The notes under the pieces are model-generated. The model did no database searches and was not told where the DNA came from. It was given only the letters and a program-made list of their open reading frames with translations. The position numbers and the translations under genes are program-made. This document shows, piece by piece, positions 34,345 to 42,940 of a DNA stretch of 42,940 nucleotides (position 1 is the first letter of the stretch; each line of letters starts with the position of its first letter). The stretch is from Plantago elongata. Its lineage: Eukaryota; Streptophyta; Magnoliopsida; Lamiales; Plantaginaceae. The stretch covers positions 1 to 42,940 of the forward strand of contig JAYMSP010000725.1 of NCBI GenBank assembly GCA_036897095.1, given 5' to 3'.

Positions 34345-37236
34345 ATGCCGAACGGGAATCTAAATGCTGAGCTATCAAAGAAGTATGGGGGTCTTAAGTT
34401 ATGGGTTCTTGTTGGTCTTTGTGTGGGTGCATTTGTAGTTTTGATTCTAGGGATCATGTCTATATGGGTACTGTTTCGGAGAAAATCTAAGAGAGCCTTG
34501 AATGGGCTGCCCCCTTCTCAAATTCCTAATATATCAAAAGAAATCAGGGTGGACAGAATTGTGGATCAGGGAGCACAAGATCCTGAAAGTTTATATTTAA
34601 GCATCAATGATAAATCAGTTGATAAAAACTCAGAGAAGATGTTAGGACGGAATAAGTCAAATGAGTTGGATAATATGAGCCAGTGCAGTTCAGTGTTTCA
34701 TCAAGAGAAGGCCTATAGCTCTCATTCAGGAGAGGAAGGCAGTTCGGGCAATCATCGAAAACAGCCATCAATGTCATATGGGCTTGCCATGCCGTCTCCT
34801 CTAGTTGGTTTGCCGGAAGGATCTCATCTTGGGTGGGGCCACTGGTTCACGCTTAGAGATCTTCAAATTGCAACAAATCGCTTTTCGTCCGAGTATGTTA
34901 TTGGAGAAGGTGGATATGGGGTTGTTTACCGGGGAAGATTAGTTAATGGATCGGATGTAGCAGTTAAAAAGCTTCTTAATAATCTGTGAGCATCTATTTT
35001 ATATCTCTATGAACTTTGAAAACTTTTTGATCTTGTGATAAACTTTGCTTAATCTTCTATTGAATAACAAATTGTTTTGTAGAGGTCAAGCAGAGAAAGA
35101 ATTTAGGGTTGAGGTAGAGGCCATTGGTCATGTCCGACATAAGAACCTCGTACGTCTTCTTGGATATTGCATTGAAGGAGTCCACAGGTTAGCTTCGCTT
35201 GCACATATCCTCTAACTAGTTATAGTGGCCCACTGCTATTTTACTCACTTGTATAATATATTACATTTTCTTGAATGGTTCTTTATAGTATAAACGTCAA
35301 TTAAGATTAGAGCTTGTTGTATTAACAACTGATGGGTACAAGCCAGAATATGACGTTTATTTACTTTATAGGATTCCCTTATTAAGAATAGCAGTTTCTG
35401 TTGTTTCAAAATATTGGCTAAGAATTCATTGTTCTTGGTCAGGATGCTGGTTTATGAGTATGTAAACAATGGGAATTTGGAACAATGGCTTCATGGGGCC
35501 ATGAGACAACACGGCTCTCTATCATGGGAATCCCGGATGAAGGTTATGCTCGGCACTGCAAAGGCGTAAGTAGATTTAAATGTTGTGATCTGATTAACAA
35601 GCAATCTGTTAACCCTGTAAATCTCTCCTACCTCTGACAGTGATAAGTTTTTAAAATTGATTGCAGTATGTTATTAGATTTGATAACTATCCTTAATTTG
35701 CTAGTTCAACTGTGATCCTTATTGTTCTTAATTTTCTTTTCCAGTATAACTGTTCAACAAACGAACTATTACCTGGAAAATTAGCTGATGTTGACCATTA
35801 AAGTACCTAAAACCTCATGAAATGATATCCTTTCTTGGTTTTTATGTGTAGGCTTGCTTATCTGCATGAAGCTATAGAACCAAAAGTGATTCACCGTGAC
35901 ATAAAATCAAGTAATATCTTGATTGATGATCAATTCAACGCAAAAGTTTCTGATTTTGGATTGGCTAAATTGTTAGAAGCTGGAGAAAGCCATATAAACA
36001 CAAGGGTGATGGGAACATTCGGGTAAGCATTTCATCAGTATTTTATTTCAATTATCTTAGCCAATATATTTTGATCCATTGACTGCATATAACCAAACTG
36101 TTTTCTGGATTTTAGTTATGTGGCTCCTGAATATGCAAATACGGGTTTGCTGAATGAAAAGAGTGATGTATACAGTTTCGGCGTACTTCTACTGGAAGCT
36201 ATTACCGGAAGAGACCCAGTGGATTATGGACGACCAGCCAATGAGGTATTCATGAATTTCTTAAACATTGCCTCTAAATTGTCATTTGTTGATATTCTCT
36301 CAAATGTTTCAAAATTTCTCAATTAACCACTACATTTCACCTCGTCAATCAAAAGACTGAATCTTGGATGCTGATGCAACTAAGAAATATGATATTGGAC
36401 ATACATCACACAGAAAGTTACAATTGTTACCAACACAGTGATGACTGATGCACTTATGATTAGACGCACATAAATTTCTAATTGGGTGTAATTTGGATAT
36501 TCTATTCTGACAAATTTTGGTGGCCTGACTCGTGTTTTTTTCTAATATATCACTGGGAGTTAAAAGTCTTTCTTGTGTGCAGGTGAACCTGGTTGAGTGG
36601 CTCAAAATGATGGTCGGAAATAGAAGAGCAGAGGAAGTAGCAGACCCTGACCTTGAAATAAAGCCCACAACTCGTGCGCTGAAGCGCTCACTTTTGGTTG
36701 CACTTAAATGTGTAGATCCTGATTCAGAGAAACGTCCTAAAATGAGCCGGGTAGTCCAAATGCTTGAAACTGATGACCTTCCCCTTCGTGAGGTGGACTG
36801 ACTTCCTTTTCCTCTCACTTGTAGTATCACTGACAAGTGTTGCTTTTCATTTTGTTTGTGTTTCTGAAAAAGTTGAAGCATGTCTGAAAATCAAATGAAA
36901 AAGGCAACAAGAAATGGACATGAGAAGTTAGTATTTGTAGATATTTAGAGTCACATAGTAATGTCAATGTTAGCATGCTTGCTCTCAATGATGGTCTGCG
37001 AAAATGTTGCACCCCACCTCGATTGTTTCATTGTGGTATCTTATTGTTATCCGTTAAAGCAGATTCTAAAGTGTAAAATAACTTGATAGGACCGAAGGAG
37101 CAGGGGAAGCAGAACAAGAAGCTTGGATGCTGAATCTATCAAAGAGAGTTGTAGTTCAGTCGATCTGGAAAGCCGGTTAGGTCCATTAGAGACCCATACA
37201 TCTGATGCTGATGGACACATTGCAACGGGTGAATAA
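34345..37236 (+). CDS. Receptor-like protein kinase, single-pass membrane, no ectodomain (7 exons)
   Basis: Probable Ser/Thr kinase of the plant group containing Arabidopsis At2g42960, At3g59110 and At5g18500. Exons 34345-34985, 35083-35187, 35443-35565, 35852-36022, 36116-36245, 36583-36792 and 37090-37236; GT-AG introns, phases join to 1527 nt, 508 residues. A 17-residue N terminus is followed by a membrane segment (about 18-44) and a Ser-rich linker. The kinase domain starts near 167: GEGGYGVV loop (187-194), VAVKK lysine (208/209), HRDIKSSN with D306, DFG with D324, then APEY and the [12 protein letters not shown] helix. The Arg before Asp makes it an RD kinase. All catalytic residues are present, so activity is likely. 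The last exon encodes a basic then acidic Ser-rich tail ([16 protein letters not shown]), as in homologues. If intron 6 is not spliced, translation stops three codons on, at 36799-36801. Confidence 0.9.
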
Positions 37237-37904
37237 TCACTGTTTTCGCCTTCTGTTTCTTGTAGCTGTCAACGACTCCCTGACCTTCTATACCATTGCG
37301 GAGTGGAGGTTTCTTCCTGTAGAGATTCCATGGTTGATTGACAACTAGACGGACGGCATAGCCCACAGGTAGAGGTTAGGGAGAAGTCTGTGTATAGGTG
37401 TAGTTCTAATATTACCATTCTTTTCTTTTTGTTCACTGTTTACTTACTGTATTTACTGATTCAATGTGGGGATGAACTTGCTGTAATGTTCTTGTTCAGT
37501 TGTGGATAATTTTATTTTGCTATTTAATTTTATATCCCATAGCATATAGCAGTACTAGTACTATGGATGATGGATCGATAATGGAACGAAACTAGCAGTC
37601 TATGGGGACCTTTGCATGATTATCTCCAATTCTCCATCATGTATTGGGTCCATTTAGACACTTCCGGTTTGGAAACACATCAAGTAGTGGTCCAGGTTAA
37701 CAGTCGAATAGTACAAACAATTGGAAATTGGGTCCATTAGCTTCTGTTCATGTTCAGAGTGTTTCGGACAATCATATTGAATAGTCTATAATGGACTGAT
37801 TTGGAGGTTGATTGATTTTGTGGAAAACCAGGTGGTGCGAGACCTGCTCAAACCATTAGGGGGACAGTACAACATGGATTGTATGTGCTTGGGAGCTAAT
37901 ATAC
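37237..37904. other. Kinase 3' UTR and intergenic DNA
   Basis: Follows the TAA at 37234-37236. No coding region seen. Transcripts of the kinase and the polygalacturonase converge in the 37237-38273 interval. Confidence 0.6.
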
Positions 37905-38066
37905 CCAAATGGCATATCAACATCTTTGGTTGAAATGTGCTCGTATGAATTAGGAGACAGCATTGAACAAGGAGGAACTAGAGTGTTGTCGAAACAAAAG
38001 GCAAAGACTCAATGGTTAACAGGAGGTGACAAGAACACGAAATTCTTCCATACTAGGGGGTATACA
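37905..38066 (+). mobile_element. LINE reverse-transcriptase fragment (decayed)
   Basis: The + strand encodes KQKAKTQWLTGGDKNTKFFH (about 37993-38052), which matches the motif just before the reverse transcriptase core in plant LINEs (typically QKSR-WL-GD-NTKFFH). Just upstream, in another frame, ETALNKEELE fits the preceding helix, so there is a frameshift near 37985; KWHINIFG further upstream (with a stop after it) fits the WNKEVFG motif. Only this scrap remains; no endonuclease and no poly(A) tail were recognised. Confidence 0.7.
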
Positions 38067-38273
38067 TGAAGCACCAATTGTTCCATTGAAAGACCAATAA
38101 TAACATGGTTCTACATCAGCATTGCAAATAATCAAAATACTAACAACTTTCTAGTTTCAGCCATAAATATAAAAGGTCTTCATAGCTGGATTCTTCTCCA
38201 GACAATGATGAATTGTCTAGCTGTTAATTATTTGGTACAAGTAATTGGTAGATCTTGCAAAAACATTGGCAGT

Positions 38274-40277
38274 CTATACACATCCACCAGGGATCTCCTT
38301 TCCATAAGCCGAACCGAGAACATTCGAGCAATCAGCTTTTGATTTTCCTCTACGACCATTGTATTGCAAGTCTATGTCGATCAGCTTGACATTCTTGCAG
38401 GGGTTTGTTCCACTGCACCTTAGTTTCACTGCAACCTGCGTGCTCGATTCTCCCCTGATGTTCTTGAACGTTACGTCCTTTATCTGCACTCCTGATTCCA
38501 TCTGGACAAATCAGAAGAACATAGCTATCATTGTTCAATCATGATTATTAAGCATTCGAGCTATACAAGTTACACTGTATCGAACTTCTTATACCTGGAC
38601 GAAGCAATTGGGGGACGGGCAATATTGTTGATCGATAACGATTGGATTCTGGACATTTTTCATGATAATGTTTTCATACAGTATGTCTGCAGCCAAAGTA
38701 TATTCTGATTGTGGCCATGTCTTGATCCTCACACCGTTCTGTGTACCTGTAAACGTGCAATTTCTCACTTGAATCCCATTCACAGTTTCATCAGTATGCG
38801 TTTTGCCAAGGCTCCCGATGCTGATCCCGTGGCCTGGCCCACACGCAACGTCTGATATGTCTATGTGCTTGCTACCAGCAACCATGGATATGCAGTCGTC
38901 TCCTGTCCCAATGACAGTACGTGAAATCCTAATGCGCTTGGAACTACCAATTCTGATCCCATCCGTGTTTGGGCTGTCTTCTGGAGCAGTCAGTCTAACA
39001 TAGCTAATGTTGAGCATTTCACTCGCAAAGATGTTGAAATGAGTGTTTTTCGGGTTGATTGATCGCAGATGGTGGATTCTTGAGTTTGTCACAAAGTCGA
39101 GCCTTATAGACTGCACGTAGTAGTAAAAGTGTAAAACAATATGTTATACGGTCTAACTGTGTTGTAATATTGAAATGCGAATGTAACAAACTTACAACTG
39201 GGAAAGGTCCACATTGATGGTTCCTTTGGCAATCATTTTTCCTCCATGCTTCTTGTCCCTGACCATCAAATTGACCACCCCCTTCAAGGGTCAACCTATC
39301 CACATACCGGAACCCGATCCAAGTATCCGCATATACCAGATCCGATGGAGCCTTGAGGGTGCCTTTGATAATGAATGTCACTGGACCTTGAGCTGGACCT
39401 AAAAATGTTATTGGGCCAAGCATAAATGTTCCTTCTGGGATAAAAATCCTACTCCGACCTCTGTGTGCACAAGCTTCCTTCCAGGTTCTCAGAAATGCCT
39501 ATAAATAGTTTAATAAGCATTTCAGTTCAAGAAATTAATAAGTCATTGGATTGTTTACTCAAAAAATTTGTTAAATTATTGCCCAATCAGTTTAGAAAAA
39601 TCATATCTAAAACATATACTGATGTTCATATTTACATGCTCAAAGATCTTGTTAAATGTAGAGATGAAGACAATGATGATTCTATAAAAGATAAGAAATT
39701 AAATCAAAGATATGTTACAGATGACCAATTGTATTAAAGAATTAACAAGCATTACAAAGATGGTAAAAAAAAAAAAAGAAAAAGAGAATTTCCCTAACAT
39801 TAAAAAATGTTATTTTATTTTCACCATATCTTCATTTCACATTAGAGAATATATTGACGGATATCCTTGTGAACAAGAAGATTTCAAACACCAACGTACG
39901 CTAATCAAAATTTAAACCCCATTACAAATAAGAATGTAGAAGTTAAAGAAATTAATTACACTTGAAGAAATGCGTACGTGACATTGTAGTCCAGCATAAA
40001 GGAAAAAGATTAAGACAACATGGAGGAATTTTTATATACATAAGACTGAGTGTAGTTTTTATACACATATCAATCAACCGATATTACATTTCTATCATAT
40101 ACTTATTTCATAAGTTTTAAATGAACCGAAAAGAGAACATATACGAACCTTTGCGTTATCGGTTTTTCCATCAGCAACAGCACCATATTTGGTGACATCG
40201 AAGAATTTGGGTGGTAGAGCAGCTGCAATAGAGAAGAAAAACACGAGAAGAGCAAAGGTTGCAATAAGCTTAGACAT
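38274..40277 (-). CDS. Secreted polygalacturonase, GH28 (4 exons)
   Basis: Hydrolyses alpha-1,4-galacturonan links of pectin in the cell wall. Exons 5' to 3': 40149-40277, 39196-39498, 38595-39110, 38274-38501; GT-AG introns, phases 0, 1176 nt, 391 residues, typical of plant GH28 enzymes without a long propeptide. A signal peptide (hydrophobic core LIATFALLVFFFSIAAA) precedes FFDVTKYGAVADGKTD, the usual mature start. All four GH28 signatures are present: NTDG (192-195), GDD with the catalytic Asp pair (215-216), GPGHG with His238, and RIK (272-274). The length and the FDVTKYGA start recall the pollen/exo-polygalacturonase clade, but exo versus endo action cannot be read from sequence. An in-frame ATG 14 codons upstream (40319) would hide the signal peptide; the TATA-like motif just beyond it favours the MSKLIAT start. 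Confidence 0.93.
39499..40148 (-). other. First intron of the polygalacturonase gene
   Basis: 650-bp AT-rich intron, donor GTTCGT, acceptor ATAG. The + strand open frames at 39465-39915 show no family features and are taken as chance. Confidence 0.6.
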
Positions 40278-40327
40278 TTTGTGTTCTGCTCTATTGTTTT
40301 GTAAATCAATTACCCACACTCACTGCA

Positions 40328-40334
40328 ATATATA
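40328..40334 (-). promoter_or_regulatory. Probable TATA box of the polygalacturonase gene
   Basis: The minus strand reads tagtatatattgcagtg just upstream of the gene, about 50 bases before the ATG at 40277. A transcription start about 30 bases downstream would fall near 40300, between the upstream ATG (40319) and the chosen start. Confidence 0.5.
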
Positions 40335-41517
40335 CTAGTAAGTATAATCCACGTTATAAATTCACTCCATTTATGTCCCTCTTCGTATGCCATAATTACT
40401 ACCCTAATATCAGCACATACTTAATTTTGTTTCTTCTTTTTGAAATTACAAAATCTTTGGAGAGATTGCCTCAACATTTAATTTTAATTTAACAAATCAT
40501 GGTCTCATTTATTCTTAGATTACAATATCATAATTAGGAAATATATTTATCTAAATTTTATGTAGTCAAAAGGTAAGTTTGAACGGCTTTTCTTCAGAGT
40601 GTAACAATAATATATCGTAAAATGCATTTTTCTTTATTAGTACTTTTATATTTTGACCAATTTTCTAGGTCCTGTGAATCTAATTTGAGTACGTTTTTTA
40701 ATATAGTAGGAGTATCATTATGGATTAAGGTATGACTTATAAAATCAGCTTCCGGGCATGAGTTTTTTTATTTAATGAAAATTATTGATAGTTTTCCGAA
40801 TTTTATGGTGCATTTTAATTAATTTACGGATGGGGAAGAATAATAATGTACGAAGTTTTTTATTAAGGGATCTAAATAAGAAGTAACTTAAGGGACGAGC
40901 TAATGCTCTTATATATTGTGTAAAATAATATTAATAAATATTTTATAAGTAATCATTATATGTAGTCAAGTTTATAACCAGTAATAAATTAATGATATAT
41001 TATGTTACTTTAGTTATTTTTTAATTTAAAATTCCATAATTATTATTTGAAAGAGGGAGTACGTAGTGGAAGATGATGTAGCTTCCCCTTCCTTCTAATT
41101 ACATTTATTTCCAGAAATGAGGTTTTGAGTAAAATTTATTTCAACATGTCAAAACTAAATTGATTAACTAGACTTCTAAGTTTAACTTTTGTCACTGAAG
41201 CTGGAAAAGAGTTTCTAGATCTGGGAGAAGGACTCTGGTGACGCGGCTAGTAAAAAATGAGTGCCTCGGATCAAATCTAAAAATGATTCGACGGTTTAAA
41301 ACGTAATACTAACATCTTTATATTGAGATAATATTAAAGTTGATCATCCTTTTATAACAATAATATTCAATCCGTTTTAGTTTCTCCATAAGTACAATTC
41401 CTAAAAAATTGCACTTCAGGAATAAATTATAAATTTCTCACTAAAGACAATCTATTTGAAATATTAAAAACGAATACATAGATTATTGTAAACTTTCATA
41501 AACTGAAAGAAAAGAAG
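40335..41517. other. Intergenic AT-rich DNA
   Basis: Polygalacturonase upstream region and the gap before the retroelement. No gene. A lone agagggagtac near 41054 resembles a MITE end but has no partner. Confidence 0.5.
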
Positions 41518-41800
41518 TGTATTGAACAAAATCTGAAGAATTACAAGTGAATCTGATGAAACTGAAGGAAGAACACTTAAAGATGTATTTAAGCTAACTA
41601 ACTGCAATTGTAACTAACTATTGTACGACATTTTAAGCACAATGTACAAGTTGTACGTTATTAATACAATAAACGTAACAGATGAAATGGGTTTCTTCTG
41701 TTTCTTTTCTTCAGCAGTTTGTTTTCTTTTCTTCAACTTTTCTTTCTTTTTTTCTTCAGCTTTTCTTTCTTCTACTGTTTGTTCTTCACATATCTTTACA
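41518..41800 (-). repeat. Probable 3' LTR of the Ty1/copia element
   Basis: On the minus strand, TGTAAAGATATG follows directly on the polypurine tract ttgaggggga, the usual position of a 3' LTR start. The proposed end is CAATACA at 41518, giving TGTA...TACA termini and about 283 bp. It contains a (TTTCTTCT)-type purine-rich tract in its first 110 bases. The right-hand LTR lies outside the window, so the end is an estimate. Confidence 0.55.
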
Positions 41801-41810
41801 TCCCCCTCAA
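41801..41810 (-). other. Polypurine tract of the copia element
   Basis: The minus strand reads ttgaggggga immediately before TGTAAAG. This is the classic copia second-strand primer motif, directly after the pol C terminus (KLGLVNIHSHLE). Confidence 0.75.
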
Positions 41811-42940
41811 GATGGGAGTGGATATTCACCAATCCCAACTTGGAGTGAAAATGTTTAAACAATTGAGCAGGGAGAGGTTTTGTCAAAATATCTGCAAGTT
41901 GATTTTGATTGGAGATGTGAACAAGTTTGATTGTTCCATCTACAATCTTGTTTCTGATGACATGACAATATATCTCTATGTGTTTTGTTCTTTGATGCTG
42001 AACTGGATTATGTGCCAAATGATATGCAAACATGATATCGGTATATAAGATAGCAGCCTGTGTAAGAGTTATGCAAAAATCCTGAAGAAGATACTTCAGC
42101 CATTGTATCTCACATGTTGCTGATGCTGCAACTATGTATTCTGCTTCTGTGCTTGATCTACTGACAATTGTTTATTTCTTGGACTTCCAAGATATTAAAG
42201 AGTCTCCAAGAAACATACTATAGCCTGGTATACTGAATCTTGTATCTTGACAAGCTGCCAAATCACTATCTGTGAAGCCTTTTAGATGCAGTGAGCTTTG
42301 ATTTGAGTAGAAAATCCCCTGCCCTGGTGATTGTTTGAGATATCTCAAAACATGATGTGCATCCTCCATATGTTTATGAGTTGGACAACTCATAAACTGG
42401 CTTAAACTCTGCAAGGCAAAAGATAAATCAGATCTTGTAATTGTTAAGTAAATCATTCCACCTACAAGTCTTCTATAAGCTTGAGGATCTGGTAGAAGAT
42501 CATTCTCATCTTTGATGAGTCTTGTTTTGGCATCAAGAGGAACTTCAGCTGGTTTAGATGCCAAATAACCAGTTTCTTTGAGAAGATCAAGAGTGTATTT
42601 CCTTTGACAGATGGAAATGACCCTCTCATTCCTAGCAACTTCAATCTAGCATATACTTCAGCTCTCCCAAGTCTTTGATGGTGAATTTCTGATCAAGAAA
42701 AGCCTTGACTGATTTTATTTCATCTAAATTATTACCTGCTAAAATGACATCATCTACATAAACTAAAAGAACTGTAAAAGAATCATTAGTAGATTTTATA
42801 AACAAAGAAAGATCTGTAGAAGATTGTTTATAACCAATCTCAATGAGAGAAGTCTGTAGTTTAAAATACCATTGCCTGCTAGCTTGTTTTAATCCATACA
42901 AGCTTTTCACAAGCTTACAAACCTTATTACCTGCCTTGTT
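41801..42940 (-). pseudogene. Ty1/copia retrotransposon pol, 3' part, inactivated (runs off the window)
   Basis: Minus-strand frames read in order: reverse transcriptase (SLYGLKQASRQWY, then LLVYVDDVILAG with the catalytic YVDD), connection, RNase H (GFTDSDLAACQDTR, SWKSKK, STEAEY) and the C-terminal copia motif QLADILTKPLP. Two lesions break it. A frameshift, most simply one missing base, lies near 42640 just after DLGELKYML. An in-frame TAA at 42172-42174 follows SWKSKK; the same frame then continues with TIVSRSSTEAEY to the polypurine tract. The frame is still open at 42940, so integrase and gag must lie beyond the window. With so few lesions, the insertion looks fairly young. Confidence 0.9.

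Noticed and set aside
36345..36881. 178-codon open frame antisense to the kinase exon
   Set aside because: Shadow of the coding strand; contains no recognisable protein features.
39465..39915. 90- and 67-codon + strand open frames within the polygalacturonase gene
   Set aside because: Mostly in its AT-rich first intron, Lys/Asn-rich low complexity, no motif.
41040..41060. Possible MITE end agagggagtac
   Set aside because: Too short and without a left partner.
1..42940. CRISPR arrays, bacterial operons, tRNA or rRNA genes
   Set aside because: The window is eukaryotic. No regular repeat-spacer array or cloverleaf was seen; the only rRNA-like sequence is the degenerate 5S segment inside an LTR.

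Overview
The window is plant nuclear DNA, almost certainly from a eudicot: AT-rich, intron-dense genes with GT-AG introns, and plant-typical repeats (Ty1/copia, a Cassandra-type LTR carrying a 5S-rRNA-like stretch, Stowaway MITEs, a LINE fragment). The species cannot be fixed from sequence alone. Four complete protein-coding genes, one likely 3' tail of a fifth, and a degenerate retrotransposon running off the right edge can be supported.

Layout. 1-95: probable C-terminal end of a + strand gene. 2223-23436 (-): a 42-exon callose synthase of the CalS7/GSL7 type. I built it exon by exon; every phase closes, giving 5748 nt and 1915 residues with no frameshift or internal stop. Its introns hold a Cassandra-like LTR (intron 2), a copia-like solo LTR (intron 7) and a Stowaway MITE (intron 9). 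24579-28480 (+): a 4-exon, 311-residue RWP-RK protein, head-to-head with the callose synthase across about 1.1 kb. 28481-33045: gene-free DNA with a Stowaway MITE, a duplicated hairpin and other decayed repeats. 34345-37236 (+): a 7-exon membrane-anchored receptor-like kinase of 508 residues with a long leader; its last exon lies beyond an apparent stop codon. 37905-38066: LINE reverse-transcriptase scrap. 38274-40277 (-): a 4-exon secreted GH28 polygalacturonase of 391 residues, convergent with the kinase. 41518-42940 (-): 3' part of a broken Ty1/copia element (RT, RNase H, polypurine tract, probable 3' LTR).

The genes do not form a pathway. Callose synthase and polygalacturonase both act on the cell wall (callose deposition, pectin cleavage), the kinase is probably a plasma-membrane signalling protein, and the RWP-RK protein is a probable nuclear regulator. 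I found no clear new biological system. The points most worth a second look are the hidden last exon of the kinase, the unusual short RWP-RK protein with an acidic 21-bp coding repeat, the head-to-head promoter, the sense-oriented 5S-like LTR in a callose synthase intron, and the duplicated hairpin near 30.9 kb.
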